A stretch of DNA of 64,000 nt, taken from NCBI RefSeq assembly GCF_900100495.1, contig NZ_FNCT01000017.1:57425-121424 (forward strand). The letters run 5' to 3'. Positions 51,843 through 61,093 of the stretch are shown piece after piece. The notes beneath the pieces are model-generated. The model did no database searches and was not told the DNA's origin. It worked only from the letters and a program-made list of their open reading frames with translations. This DNA is from Pseudomonas benzenivorans. GTDB taxonomy: Bacteria > Pseudomonadota > Gammaproteobacteria > Pseudomonadales > Pseudomonadaceae. Made by a program: the position numbers and the translations under genes. Every line of letters starts with the position of its first letter. The stretch's first letter is position 1.

Positions 51843-53107
51843 TGACAGCACAGGCCAAAGCCAAATGGCTGCGTTTCCTGGTCCTCATCCTCGGTGGCGG
51901 GACCATCTACAAGCTGGCGAACCTGAAGGACGCCTTCTATGTGCCCATGCAGGAATACATGGGCCTGAGCCATACCGAAATCGGCACCCTGCTCAGTGCC
52001 AACGCGATCATCGCCACCGCCCTGTTCGTGGTGGGCGGCATGCTCGCTGACCGTTTCGATACCCGCAAGCTGATTCCCCTGGGCTTGATCGGCACCGGTG
52101 GCCTGGGGCTCTACCTGGCTACCTTCCCCGGCTTCAACATGCTCCTGATCGTGTTCAGCCTGTTTGCCATCTGCGCCGACTGCATCTACTGGCCGGCCCT
52201 GCTCAAGGCCATCCGCAACCTCGGCGATGACAACGAGCAGGGGCGCATGTTCGGCTTCCTCGAAGGCGGTCGCGGGGTGGTCGACACCCTGGTCGCGTTC
52301 TCCGCCCTGGGCGTATTCGTCGTCATGGGTTCCGGTGAAGCGGGGCTGAAGTCGGCCATCCTGTTCTACTCGCTGATCGACATTCTCGCCGGCGTGCTCA
52401 CCTGGTTCCTTCTGCGGGGCGGCAAGACGCAGGCGGCCGTGCAGCAGAGCAGCGGGCTCGCCGGCCTGTTCGAGGCGGTGCGGGTGCCGGGGATCTGGCT
52501 GGTCAGCTTCAACGTGTTCATGGTCTACATCGTCTACTGCGGCCTGACCTATTTCATCCCCTACCTGAAGGACATGTACGAGTTGCCGGTGGCGCTGGTC
52601 GGCGCCTACGGGATCATCAACCAGTATTTCCTCAAGGTGCTGGGCGGGCCGGCGGGCGGCTACATGGCGGACAAGCGCCTGAAGAGTTCCAGTCGTTACC
52701 TGAAGTGGGCGTTCCTGGCGCTGCTGCCGCTCATGGCGGTGATCATGCTGCTCCCCAAGGGCAACGGCTTCATCTATGCCGGCATGGCCGCCACGCTTTC
52801 CTTCGCCCTGATCGTCTTCACCATGCGCGGCGTGTTCTGGGCACCGATGAGCGAGGTGGGGATTGCCCCGCATATCACCGGATCGGCCTTCGGCATCGGC
52901 TGCCTGATCGGTTATGCCCCCGGCATGTTCGCCTATGTCATCTACGGCTCGATCCTCGACCACTTCCCGGGGCAACAGGGCTACGACTACGTGTTTGCCC
53001 TGATGAGCATCCTGGCGGTGATCGGCTTCATGGTTTCCAGCCTGTTGTATCGCGCCGTGCAGCAGCGGGCGCCGTTGCCCTGTGCCGAAGCCCTGCCGCA
53101 GACCTGA
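51842..53107 (+). CDS. MFS transporter (YihN-like)
   Basis: 421 residues from the ATG at 51842, about 12 membrane helices. The region GGMLADRFDTRKLIPLGL is the MFS loop 2-3 motif, and GRMFGFLEGGRGVVDTLVAF resembles the YihN/YqcE group of sugar or sugar-acid transporters. Follows the TIM-barrel gene by 49 bp, so an uptake and isomerisation unit is likely. A hairpin follows its stop. Confidence 0.9.
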   Translation: MTAQAKAKWLRFLVLILGGGTIYKLANLKDAFYVPMQEYMGLSHTEIGTLLSANAIIATALFVVGGMLADRFDTRKLIPLGLIGTGGLGLYLATFPGFNMLLIVFSLFAICADCIYWPALLKAIRNLGDDNEQGRMFGFLEGGRGVVDTLVAFSALGVFVVMGSGEAGLKSAILFYSLIDILAGVLTWFLLRGGKTQAAVQQSSGLAGLFEAVRVPGIWLVSFNVFMVYIVYCGLTYFIPYLKDMYELPVALVGAYGIINQYFLKVLGGPAGGYMADKRLKSSSRYLKWAFLALLPLMAVIMLLPKGNGFIYAGMAATLSFALIVFTMRGVFWAPMSEVGIAPHITGSAFGIGCLIGYAPGMFAYVIYGSILDHFPGQQGYDYVFALMSILAVIGFMVSSLLYRAVQQRAPLPCAEALPQT

Positions 53108-53133
53108 TCGCTAGGCGTCAGGCAACCTGGCTG

Positions 53134-53160
53134 GCAGGCCGAAAGCGGATTTCGGCCTGC
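53134..53160 (+). terminator. hairpin after the MFS gene
   Basis: GCAGGCCGAAA / TTTCGGCCTGC, a perfect 11-bp stem with a 5-base loop, 27 bp after the stop. No T-run follows. Confidence 0.6.
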
Positions 53161-53288
53161 TGCGGTGAGCATTGCCGGGTCACCGCCGCTCGGCAGGATT
53201 CATCAAATTGTCATGGTTCTGTGGCAGCGCGCTCGACCGAATGTCAGCAAACTCGCGTCTCAATGGGGTTCTGCGTTCTGGTGTTTTC

Positions 53289-54308
53289 ATGCGTGCGTTA
53301 ATTTTTCTGGCCGTGCTCCTTTGCGGCTGGCCTGTGTTGGCCCGCGAGCGCTGCGATGTGCAGGTGGCGACCGCCAAGGTCGAGCTGGGCGAGGTGCAAC
53401 TGGCCTACCAGAGCATCGGCCGCACCAGTGATCCGGTGCTGCTGATGGTCATGGGCCTCGGCGGCCAGCTGATCCACTGGCCGGACGAGGTGGTCGCGCG
53501 CCTGTGCGACCAGGGCTTCCGGGTGATCCGCTTCGACAACCGCGATGTCGGCCTGAGCCGTTGGACCCACGCCGCACCGCCGGCCAATCTCGGCTACGAG
53601 GCGCTGCGCTACCGCCTGGGGCTGTCGGTGTCGGCGCCGTACCGCCTGCGCGACATGGCCGGCGATGCCCTAGGACTGATGGATGCCCTGGGCGTGCGCC
53701 AATTCCACGTGCTCGGCGCCAGCATGGGCGGGATGATCGCCCAGCACCTGGCCGACCTGGCGCCGCAGCGGGTACAGAGCCTGACCCTGATCATGACCAG
53801 CTCCGGCGCGGCGGGACTGCCGGCGCCCAGTCCGGCGCTGCTGGAGTTGCTGGCCAAGCGCGAGGCGCCGAGCCGCGAGGTGGCTTTGGAGCAGCAGGCC
53901 GACCTGCTCGCCGCCCTCGGCAGCCCGGCGGTCAGCGACGACCGCCAAGCGCTCCTGCAACAGGCCGAGACCGCCTACGATCGCGCCTTCAATCCCGAGG
54001 GGGTGCAGCGCCAGCTGCTGGCGATCCTCGCCGAACCGAGCCGGGTCGAGTTGCTCAACCGCCTGCGCCTGCCGACCCTGGTGGTACATGGCACCGCCGA
54101 TCCACTGCTGCCGGCGATGCACGGCGTGCATGTGGCCGCGCATATCCGGGGCAGCGCGCTGAAGCTGATTCCCGGTCTGGCCCACCGTTTCCAGGAGGCG
54201 TTCAAGGAGCCGCTGCTGGCGGCGGTGCTGCCGCATCTCCAGGCGAATCAGCTCGCTGGCTCTCGAATCGCCCGCTTGCCTGCCTCCGAATGGTCCTACA
54301 TTCAATAG
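53289..54308 (+). CDS. secreted alpha/beta hydrolase
   Basis: 339 residues from the ATG at 53289 with signal peptide MRALIFLAVLLCGWPVLA; upstream in-frame starts (53241, 53172) add sequence without similarity. Alpha/beta fold with VMGLGGQ, RFDNRDVG, nucleophile in GASMGG, acid in HGTADPLLP and His in PGLAHRF. Probably a periplasmic or exported esterase or hydrolase. Its 3' end (54202-54308) overlaps the opposite gene by 107 bp. Substrate unknown. Confidence 0.88.
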   Translation: MRALIFLAVLLCGWPVLARERCDVQVATAKVELGEVQLAYQSIGRTSDPVLLMVMGLGGQLIHWPDEVVARLCDQGFRVIRFDNRDVGLSRWTHAAPPANLGYEALRYRLGLSVSAPYRLRDMAGDALGLMDALGVRQFHVLGASMGGMIAQHLADLAPQRVQSLTLIMTSSGAAGLPAPSPALLELLAKREAPSREVALEQQADLLAALGSPAVSDDRQALLQQAETAYDRAFNPEGVQRQLLAILAEPSRVELLNRLRLPTLVVHGTADPLLPAMHGVHVAAHIRGSALKLIPGLAHRFQEAFKEPLLAAVLPHLQANQLAGSRIARLPASEWSYIQ

Positions 54309-55128
54309 GCCGGTCACGCCAGCGTCGCCAGCGCTCGAGCCAGCCGGCATGGTGGTCAACGCCGCCCAGCCGGTGCAGCTCCAGGCAGTCGGCTGGGCCC
54401 AGCCGCGCAGCGTATGCCGCCAGCAGGCTGGCCGGCACCACCTGGTCCTCGTTCCCGGCCAGATGACGCTGCGGCAATGCCCGCAGGCGTTCGGCGAAAT
54501 CCAGCGGTTCCAGCGAGCCGTGCAACGGCGCCAGTTCGAGTCGTTGCGCCCAGCGCCGCGGGCTGAGGTTGCCGGCCAGGGTTTGCACCTGGGCGATATC
54601 GTCGCGTGCGGCCGCCAGCAGCAGGGCCAGGGCGCCACCGCCGGAGTAGCCGATCAGCTCGAAGTCGCGGTTGCCGTGGCGCTGCCGCAGTTGATCGAGC
54701 GCCTCGCTCAGGCTATCGACTATCTCCTCGGCGAACCGCCCGTGCGTCCAGTATCGCGGCGCGCAGCCGGGTGATTGGACGAACTGGCAGGGCCGCGCCA
54801 GGTAGACGCTGGGGCGCGGGTCGCTCAGGGCCAGGCGGGCCAGCAGCAGGTCGCGCGGGGTCGGGTCCAGGCTGGGCTGAGTGGCGGTGATCCAGGCCCG
54901 GCCGTCGCCCTCCAGATAGACCCGCAGCCGGCTGTCCGGTTGCGGCGCGTTGGGCAGGGCCACCTGCAAATCGAACTGGGTGGTCGGCAGGGTGGCCAGC
55001 CGATGATTCTGCTGGCGGGCCAGCTGTTCCAGGCGGGCGGCGGGAGAAGTACAGCCGCTCAAGGTTGCGAGCAAGCCAACAAGAGTAAGCACGGCCCGCG
55101 TGCGCAGGCCGGGGTACAGGCCGGACAT
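54202..55128 (-). CDS. lipoprotein alpha/beta hydrolase
   Basis: 308 residues. Lipobox LSGC (Cys about 26) after a short hydrophobic stretch, so probably a lipid-anchored envelope protein. Hydrolase features: VYLEGDGRAW for the oxyanion, GYSGGGALALLL for the nucleophile, GNEDQVVP for the acid and GVDHHAGW for His. The last about 37 residues (from DRPIECRT) are read across the opposite gene and look low-complexity, so the real end may be a late addition. The ATG lies 1 bp after the stop of the autotransporter gene. Esterase activity is inferred. Confidence 0.85.
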   Translation of the reverse strand: MSGLYPGLRTRAVLTLVGLLATLSGCTSPAARLEQLARQQNHRLATLPTTQFDLQVALPNAPQPDSRLRVYLEGDGRAWITATQPSLDPTPRDLLLARLALSDPRPSVYLARPCQFVQSPGCAPRYWTHGRFAEEIVDSLSEALDQLRQRHGNRDFELIGYSGGGALALLLAAARDDIAQVQTLAGNLSPRRWAQRLELAPLHGSLEPLDFAERLRALPQRHLAGNEDQVVPASLLAAYAARLGPADCLELHRLGGVDHHAGWLERWRRWRDRPIECRTIRRQASGRFESQRADSPGDAAAPPPAAAP

Positions 55129-55129
55129 C

Positions 55130-57784
55130 TTAGAAATCGTAGCGGACCCGGGCTTGCACGGTGTCGGCGGAGTAATCCGCCTTGCTCAGGTAGTCGTAGC
55201 TGGCCCCGAGGCTGACCGCGCCGAGCCGGTAAGTCAGGCCCAGGCTGGCTTCGTAACTGTCGCGGGCGGGCTTGGCGCCGCTGGTGACGAAAGGCGTGCC
55301 GCCGACCAGGAAGGCGCTGGTGCTGCTGACCTGATCGGCGATCAGGTCGTGGTAGGCCATCAGCCTGGCTTCCGGTTCCAGGCGGCCCTGGCCGGCGCCG
55401 AAGTTGCCGGCCAGGCGCACGCCGGCACCGATCTCGCCCACCTCGTAACGCTGTTCGCCGACCGCGAGCGCGGCGGACGAGCCCTGCTCGCGGAATCCGT
55501 CGATCTGCACGTTGCTGTAGCGCGCCGCCATGCGCGGCTCCAGCAGCAGGCCTTGGCCCAGATCGAAGCCGTAGCCGCCGAGCAGGCTCAGGCCCCACAG
55601 CTCGCTATCGTAGTCGCCCTCGGCGCGAGTGCCGGCGATATAGCGTCTGCTCTCGTTGTCGCTGCGGCCGTAGGTCAGGCCGGCGTCGGCGAACCAGGCG
55701 CCTTGCTCGAAACCGCCGTAGAGGGTCAGGGCATGGCCGTCGATATCGGTCTTGTTGCCGCTCTGGCTGCGCACGTTGCTGGTCAGGTAGCTGTAGGCCA
55801 GGCCGAGGGTGGTCTGCGCATTCAGCTTGCCGTCGGCACCCACGGCGATACCCTGGCTGTCGGCGTCGTAGCCGGGAATGCCGTCGCGTTCGCCCTGGTC
55901 GGCATCGCTGCTCAGCACCTGCACCCAGGCCCCGGTCTGGCTCAGGCCGTCGCCGGAGGACAAGCCCTGGCGCAGGCTGGCGCTTCGCCCTTGCAGGACG
56001 TTGCCGAGCAGGTTGTGGTTGCTGACGGCGGTCTGGCCGACGGCGCCGTTGACCTCTGGGGTCAGTTGCTCGGCCAGACGTACCAGCTCCTCGTCGTTGC
56101 TGCCGACGGTGGCCTCGAACAGCGGATCCTCGTTGTTCAAGCTGCCCAGGGTAGCGCCGTAGAACGCGCTGAAGGCGGGCAGCAGATGCGGTTGGGCGCC
56201 ATGCTCGCGCAGGTAGTCGCCGACTTGCGCGGTGGACATCCCTTTGACCACGGCGGTGATCTGGGTGTCGGTCACTTCGTAGCTTGCTATCTGCAGCAAA
56301 TCGGAGAGGCTGGTGACGCTCAGGCCAAAGTCATAGCCCGCGGCGGGGTTCTGGATCTGCGCGGCTGACAGGAGCACATATTCGCGTAGCGGCAGCCCGC
56401 GGAAATCTTCCGAGGTGGGTTTCAGGCGGATCTGATCTTCGAATCCGAATGCGGCATCGCCGCTGACTTCTAGAATGGCGCGACGGGGATCAGTTTGGGG
56501 ATGGAGATTGAGGTCCAGCACACTCTCATCGCCCAAGCGCAGGTTTCCTTCCAGCCGGGTATGGGGCTGACCCAGTTCGAGTGACGAAACACTGAGATAA
56601 GGGCTTTGGATTAGCCGACCGTTAAACAGTGCATCTCCACCGGTATACATCTCTTCAAGCCCGAGCAAATCGCCGCGGATTTCACCACCCTCTAAAGTCA
56701 GCCGAACATTCCCTGCACCTTTGATGGCTGCTTCACCGCCTTCAATCCGGCCTTCCCACATGTCTATGCTGGCCCATGAATATCCCCAGTCGTAGTTCGC
56801 TGGGGTGCTGGCTACTTCGATGGCAACTCCCTCTGCGTGAAGTGTGCCGACGTTGATTAGATGCAGCCCTTGAGTAGCTGGCGGGTCTCCAGGGTAGCCG
56901 TTGCCTAGCACAATGGCCCGGCTATCAATACCCTGGGATGAGATTTCTCCTTCATTGATTAGGATGGACAGATTTTCTGGATGGTCGATAAAGACCCCGA
57001 CGCTTTCGCGCCCTTCGGTCTGGATAAGTCCGCGGTTGGTCAAAAAGCTAGATTCAGGCTGGATACTACCTTGGGATATGGAAAGCGCACGGCTGGAGTC
57101 ACCACTGGCACTAATCAGGCCGGTTTCCGTATTCAACAGGTTTGTAATCGAGCTTCCGTCTACCAGGCTGATGGCATGGCTAGCTGAGCCGCTGGCCTGG
57201 ATTTGGCCGGCGTTATAGAGCCCCCCATCAATGTGACTAGCGTTCTCTATCTTGAGTGCATGGCTATGTTCGCCTTCGGCGCTGATCCGTCCGTGGTTGT
57301 ACAGACCTCCGGCACCGATCTGGCTGTTCCAGATCAACAGGCCATTTACGGTTTCATCGTCGTCCGGGTTCATGGTCCCGCCGCTATGAATAGTGCCGTT
57401 ATTGACGATGCCGAGTGCCGAACTCATGCCGAAGTTAAGCGCGGTGGCGGGGTTGCCCTGGCTGCTCAGGCTGCCGTCATTGGTAAAGACGCCGGTGATG
57501 CTGCTGGCATCCACATCGATGGCGCTGTTGGAGTCGCCCGAGGCGTTGAGTTTGGCCGCATTGGTCACATGGCCCTGGACCCGAATACCGCCGAACTCGA
57601 TGAGGTCGTCTGCGGAGCCGGACGCCGTTCCTGTCAGGGTCAAGGATTCGGCTAGATCGCTGCTGAACGCCAGGGGTACTTGGCCGCTGACATCCTGGGT
57701 CTGTGCCTGAATGCCGAGCGAGGCGCCGAGACCGGCGAAAATGGCGAGGGCGAGAGGGGGTTTGCGGGCAAAGCGCTGGTGCAT
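55130..57784 (-). CDS. autotransporter outer-membrane protein
   Basis: 884 residues. Signal peptide about 1-27 (cleavage near IQAQ). Passenger about 28-600 with repeated beta-helix rungs of the form NxGxIxAxGxxSxAI, at least six copies between residues 70 and 310. The C-terminal barrel runs from about 620 (GAWVQVLSSDAD) to the final YDF, ending in Phe as in outer-membrane proteins. The first gene of an operon with the lipoprotein hydrolase, which begins 1 bp after its stop. The passenger half is clearly lower in GC than the barrel half. Adhesin or enzyme-display role unknown; no catalytic triad is visible in the passenger. Confidence 0.9.
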   Translation of the reverse strand: MHQRFARKPPLALAIFAGLGASLGIQAQTQDVSGQVPLAFSSDLAESLTLTGTASGSADDLIEFGGIRVQGHVTNAAKLNASGDSNSAIDVDASSITGVFTNDGSLSSQGNPATALNFGMSSALGIVNNGTIHSGGTMNPDDDETVNGLLIWNSQIGAGGLYNHGRISAEGEHSHALKIENASHIDGGLYNAGQIQASGSASHAISLVDGSSITNLLNTETGLISASGDSSRALSISQGSIQPESSFLTNRGLIQTEGRESVGVFIDHPENLSILINEGEISSQGIDSRAIVLGNGYPGDPPATQGLHLINVGTLHAEGVAIEVASTPANYDWGYSWASIDMWEGRIEGGEAAIKGAGNVRLTLEGGEIRGDLLGLEEMYTGGDALFNGRLIQSPYLSVSSLELGQPHTRLEGNLRLGDESVLDLNLHPQTDPRRAILEVSGDAAFGFEDQIRLKPTSEDFRGLPLREYVLLSAAQIQNPAAGYDFGLSVTSLSDLLQIASYEVTDTQITAVVKGMSTAQVGDYLREHGAQPHLLPAFSAFYGATLGSLNNEDPLFEATVGSNDEELVRLAEQLTPEVNGAVGQTAVSNHNLLGNVLQGRSASLRQGLSSGDGLSQTGAWVQVLSSDADQGERDGIPGYDADSQGIAVGADGKLNAQTTLGLAYSYLTSNVRSQSGNKTDIDGHALTLYGGFEQGAWFADAGLTYGRSDNESRRYIAGTRAEGDYDSELWGLSLLGGYGFDLGQGLLLEPRMAARYSNVQIDGFREQGSSAALAVGEQRYEVGEIGAGVRLAGNFGAGQGRLEPEARLMAYHDLIADQVSSTSAFLVGGTPFVTSGAKPARDSYEASLGLTYRLGAVSLGASYDYLSKADYSADTVQARVRYDF

Positions 57785-57971
57785 TGAGCGTTCCTTACTC
57801 GATAAGGCTTCCGAAAAAGCAAGACAAGGGCACCCTCTTGAGAGCGCGGTAAACGGGCGGCGGAAGATTAAAGGGAGTGGCGGCTAAATGCCAGCTTTGG
57901 GGCGGCCGGCTAGCTCAAGCTTGCGGTGCGTCCCAAAGACATCGAAGCGAGTTCAGGAAACCGCTTCGCCT

Positions 57972-59510
57972 TCAGGCGACATGCACCTCGGGGTTGTGTG
58001 GGTGCTCGGTTTTTAGGTAGTCGGTCAGCCGCGCCTGCTGCACCGGCGTCATGAACAGCCCGAGCTTGGTCCGCCGCCAGAGGATATCGGCGGCGTCCAT
58101 GGCCCATTCCTCTTGGCACAGGTAATCCACTTCCCGCGCATACAGGCCGCCGCCGAGGTGTTCGCCGAGGTCGCTCTGCTCGTGCACGTCCTTGAGCAGC
58201 AGCCAGCTGCGGCTGCCGTAGGTGCTGGCCCAGCGGCGGGCGAGGGTGGTCGGCAGCCAGCCGAAGCGGGTGCACAGGGCTTCGATCAGCGCACCCTGGC
58301 TCTCCAGTTGCTCGGCGCCGGGCAGCGGGCTGCTGGCGGTCCAGCTCGGGCCCATCTTCGGGAAATGCGGCGCCAACTGCGCCAGCGCCGATTCGGCCAG
58401 CTTGCGGTAGGTGGTCAACTTGCCGCCGAACACCGAGAGCAGCGGCGCCTCGCCCGGGTGGCCGGACAGCGCCAGGGTGTAGTCGCGGGTGATCGCCGAG
58501 GGCTCGGCGGATTCGTCGTCGCACAGCGGCCGCACCCCGGCGTAGGTGTGCAGGATGTCCGCCCGGCTCAGCGGCTGTTTGAAGTGGGCGTTGACCACGT
58601 TCAGCAGGTAGTCGATTTCTTCCTCGCTGATCGCCACCTGGGCCGGGTCGCCCTGGTATTCGCGGTCGGTGGTGCCGATCAGGGTGAAGCGCTCCAGGTA
58701 GGGGATGGCGAAGACGATACGGCGGTCCTCGTTCTGCAGGATGTAGGCCTGTTCGCCGTCGAACAGCCGCGGCACGACGATGTGGCTGCCCTGGATCAGG
58801 CGGATGCCGTAGGGCGACTTCTGCCTGAGGTCGTCGCGGATGAAGCGTGCCACCCAGGGGCCGGCGGCGTTGACCAGGGCGCGGGCGCGAACCGAGTAGC
58901 GGCTGCCGTCGGCGCGTTCCAGATGCAGATGCCACAGGCCCTTGCTGCGCCGTGCGCTGACGCAGCGGGTGCGGGTGTGCAGGTGGGCGCCGTGCTCGCG
59001 GGCGGCCATGGCGTTGAGCACCACCAGGCGGGCGTCGTCGACCCAGCAGTCGGAATATTCGAAACCGCGGCTGATCTCGGCCTTCAGCGGGCTGCCGGCG
59101 CCGAAGCGCAGGCCGCGCGAGGCGGGCAGCTTCTCGCGCTTGCCGAGGTGATCGTAGAGGAACAGGCCGGCGCGGATCATCCAGGCCGGGCGCAGGTGCG
59201 GACGGTGGGGGAGGATGAAGCGCAGGGGTTTGACGATGTGCGGCGCCTTGGCCAGCAGCACTTCGCGTTCGGCCAGGGCTTCGCGCACCAGGCGGAATTC
59301 ATAGTGCTCCAGGTAGCGCAGGCCGCCGTGGATCAGTTTGCTGCTGGCCGAGGAGGTGTGCTGGGCCAGGTCGTCCTTTTCGCAAAGGAACACCGACAGG
59401 CCGCGGCCGGCGGCATCGGCGGCGATGCCGACGCCGTTGATGCCGCCGCCGACGATCGCCAGGTCGTAGACTTCGGCGAGAGGGGCGTGGTGGTTGGGAC
59501 GAGTAGGCAT
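57972..59510 (-). CDS. glpD: aerobic glycerol-3-phosphate dehydrogenase
   Basis: 512 residues from the ATG at 59510; the frame runs 11 codons further without similarity. FAD-binding motif LAIVGGGINGVGIAADAAGR at the N-terminus, SSKLIHGGLRYLEHYEFRLV next, and GGKLTTYRKLAE in the substrate domain. Membrane-associated; oxidises sn-glycerol-3-phosphate to dihydroxyacetone phosphate, reducing quinone. The divergent promoter logic of glp genes is found upstream, with a palindromic operator region at 59532-59560. glpR lies 134 bp upstream on the same strand. Confidence 0.96.
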   Translation of the reverse strand: MPTRPNHHAPLAEVYDLAIVGGGINGVGIAADAAGRGLSVFLCEKDDLAQHTSSASSKLIHGGLRYLEHYEFRLVREALAEREVLLAKAPHIVKPLRFILPHRPHLRPAWMIRAGLFLYDHLGKREKLPASRGLRFGAGSPLKAEISRGFEYSDCWVDDARLVVLNAMAAREHGAHLHTRTRCVSARRSKGLWHLHLERADGSRYSVRARALVNAAGPWVARFIRDDLRQKSPYGIRLIQGSHIVVPRLFDGEQAYILQNEDRRIVFAIPYLERFTLIGTTDREYQGDPAQVAISEEEIDYLLNVVNAHFKQPLSRADILHTYAGVRPLCDDESAEPSAITRDYTLALSGHPGEAPLLSVFGGKLTTYRKLAESALAQLAPHFPKMGPSWTASSPLPGAEQLESQGALIEALCTRFGWLPTTLARRWASTYGSRSWLLLKDVHEQSDLGEHLGGGLYAREVDYLCQEEWAMDAADILWRRTKLGLFMTPVQQARLTDYLKTEHPHNPEVHVA

Positions 59511-59531
59511 GGCAGCACCGAAAGTCGAAAG

Positions 59532-59560
59532 TGAACGTCGCAATGTTCATTTTCGAAAAT
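59532..59560. promoter_or_regulatory. candidate GlpR operator upstream of glpD
   Basis: TGAAC-N8-GTTCA (59532-59549) overlaps a perfect palindrome ATTTTCGAAAAT (59549-59560), 22-50 bp upstream of the glpD start. Known GlpR operators are TTCG/CGAA-containing repeats, so regulation by the nearby GlpR is likely. Confidence 0.55.
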
Positions 59561-59644
59561 ATGCTAGTCGAATGTGCGCGAACTCGCCAGTCCCGCTACG
59601 CGATTTCGCGCCGAGTGGTCGTGCAGGACTGCGAAGGATGGGGG

Positions 59645-60403
59645 TCAGACCAGATCCAGCTGGACCTGGTTCTCGGCGAGCAGGCGGCCGATCGCCGCCG
59701 GTGGTGCGGCGTCGGTGAACACCCGGTCGACCAGGGTGATCGAGCCCAGGCGCACCACCGCGTTGCGGCCGAACTTGCTCGAGTCGGCGGCGAGGAAGAC
59801 TTGGCGGGCATTGCTGATGATCGCCTGGGAAACCCGGACTTCCTGGTAATCGAAGTCGAGCAGGCTGCCGTCTTCGTCGATGCCGCTGATGCCGACCAGG
59901 GCGAAGTCGACCTTGAACTGCTGGATGAAATCCACCGCCGCCTGGCCGACCACGCCGCCGTCGCTGCGCACCGTGCCGCCGGCCACCAGCACCTCGAAAT
60001 CCGCCTTGGCGCTGAGCTGGGCGGCGACGTGCAGGTTGTTGGTGATGATCTTCAAGCCCTTGCGCTTGAGCAGCTCGCGGGCGATCGCCTCGGTGGTGGT
60101 GCCGATGCTGATGAACAGCGAGGCATGATCGGGGATGTGCGCGGCGATGGCTTCGGCGATGCGCTGCTTCTCCTCGCGCATCTGACCGGCACGCATGGCG
60201 TAGGCGGTGTTCTGGGTGCTCGAGGCTTCGCTGGCCGCGCCGCCGTGGGTACGGCGCAGCAGGCCCTGTTCGGCGAGATAATTGATGTCGCGGCGGATGG
60301 TCTGCGGGGTGACGGCGAACGCCTGGGCCAACTCGTCGATACTGACGTAGCCGCGCTCGCGGGCGAGGTTGAGGATGTCGTGTTGGCGCGGCGCCAGGCT
60401 CAT
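59645..60403 (-). CDS. glpR: DeoR family repressor of glycerol metabolism
   Basis: 252 residues from the ATG at 60403 (MSLAPRQHDILNLARE); extra upstream sequence is non-coding. DeoR helix-turn-helix (VSIDELAQAFAVTPQTIRRD) and sugar-phosphate-binding domain (ISIGTTTEAIARELL, GISGIDEDGSLLDFDYQEV). Should repress glpD and other glp genes and be released by glycerol-3-phosphate. Transcribed in the same direction as glpD and divergent from ybaK-glpK. Confidence 0.93.
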   Translation of the reverse strand: MSLAPRQHDILNLARERGYVSIDELAQAFAVTPQTIRRDINYLAEQGLLRRTHGGAASEASSTQNTAYAMRAGQMREEKQRIAEAIAAHIPDHASLFISIGTTTEAIARELLKRKGLKIITNNLHVAAQLSAKADFEVLVAGGTVRSDGGVVGQAAVDFIQQFKVDFALVGISGIDEDGSLLDFDYQEVRVSQAIISNARQVFLAADSSKFGRNAVVRLGSITLVDRVFTDAAPPAAIGRLLAENQVQLDLV

Positions 60404-60455
60404 GGGGGGGTCCCGTGTTAACGTGAAAGTCGCGTCGCGACGCCATCCTTGTGGC

Positions 60456-60510
60456 CTTCTCCCTTCGGGAGAAGGTGGCGCGTAGCGCCGGATGAGGGGC
60501 GGGCATGCCC
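60456..60510. repeat. dispersed hairpin repeat upstream of glpR
   Basis: CCTTCTCCCTTCGGGAGAAGG hairpin followed by GCGCGTAGCGCCGGATGAGG, a widespread repeat in high-GC gammaproteobacteria. Between the divergent glpR and ybaK genes. Confidence 0.65.
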
Positions 60511-60594
60511 GTTTGCGCGACATTATAGGCTGCCGTGCGCCCGGTTTTTCGGCTAAGGTACGCGAACTTCGTCAGATTATTTTCACATTCGAAC

Positions 60595-61065
60595 ATGACC
60601 CCTGCCATCGACCTGCTGAAAAAGGCCAAGGCTGTGCATCAGGTGCACAGTTACCAGCATGATCCCAAGGCGCCTTCCTATGGCCTGGAAGCCGCAGAAA
60701 AGCTCAATCTGGAGCCGGCACGGGTGTTCAAGACGCTGCTGGCGGCCAGCGAGAAAGGCGAGCTGTTGGTCGCCGTGGTGCCGGTCGCCGGCAGCCTCGA
60801 CCTGAAAGCCCTGGCCCAGGCCGCCGGGGTGAAGAAGACCGATATGGCCGATCCCGCCGCGGCGCAGCGCGCCACCGGCTATCTGCTCGGCGGCATCAGC
60901 CCGCTGGGGCAGAAGAAGCGCCTGCGCACCTTTATCGACGCCTCGGCGCAGCACTATCCGAGCATCTTCGTCAGTGCCGGACGGCGCGGCCTGGAGGTGG
61001 AATTGGCGGCCGAGGTGCTGGCCGGGCTCACCCAGGCCGGATTCGCCGCCATCGGGCGGCCGTGA
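60595..61065 (+). CDS. ybaK: Cys-tRNA(Pro) deacylase
   Basis: 156 residues from the ATG at 60595. The YbaK family pattern is clear: EAAEKLNLEPARVFKTLLA, GYLLGGISPLGQKKRLRTFI, FVSAGRRGLEVELA. Hydrolyses Cys-tRNA(Pro), a mischarging product, in the cytosol. It separates glpR from glpK, with 46 bp to the glpK start, so it is probably co-transcribed with glpK. Confidence 0.94.
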   Translation: MTPAIDLLKKAKAVHQVHSYQHDPKAPSYGLEAAEKLNLEPARVFKTLLAASEKGELLVAVVPVAGSLDLKALAQAAGVKKTDMADPAAAQRATGYLLGGISPLGQKKRLRTFIDASAQHYPSIFVSAGRRGLEVELAAEVLAGLTQAGFAAIGRP

Positions 61066-61093
61066 GCCGCCCGACTGTCCGATCCCGACGCAT

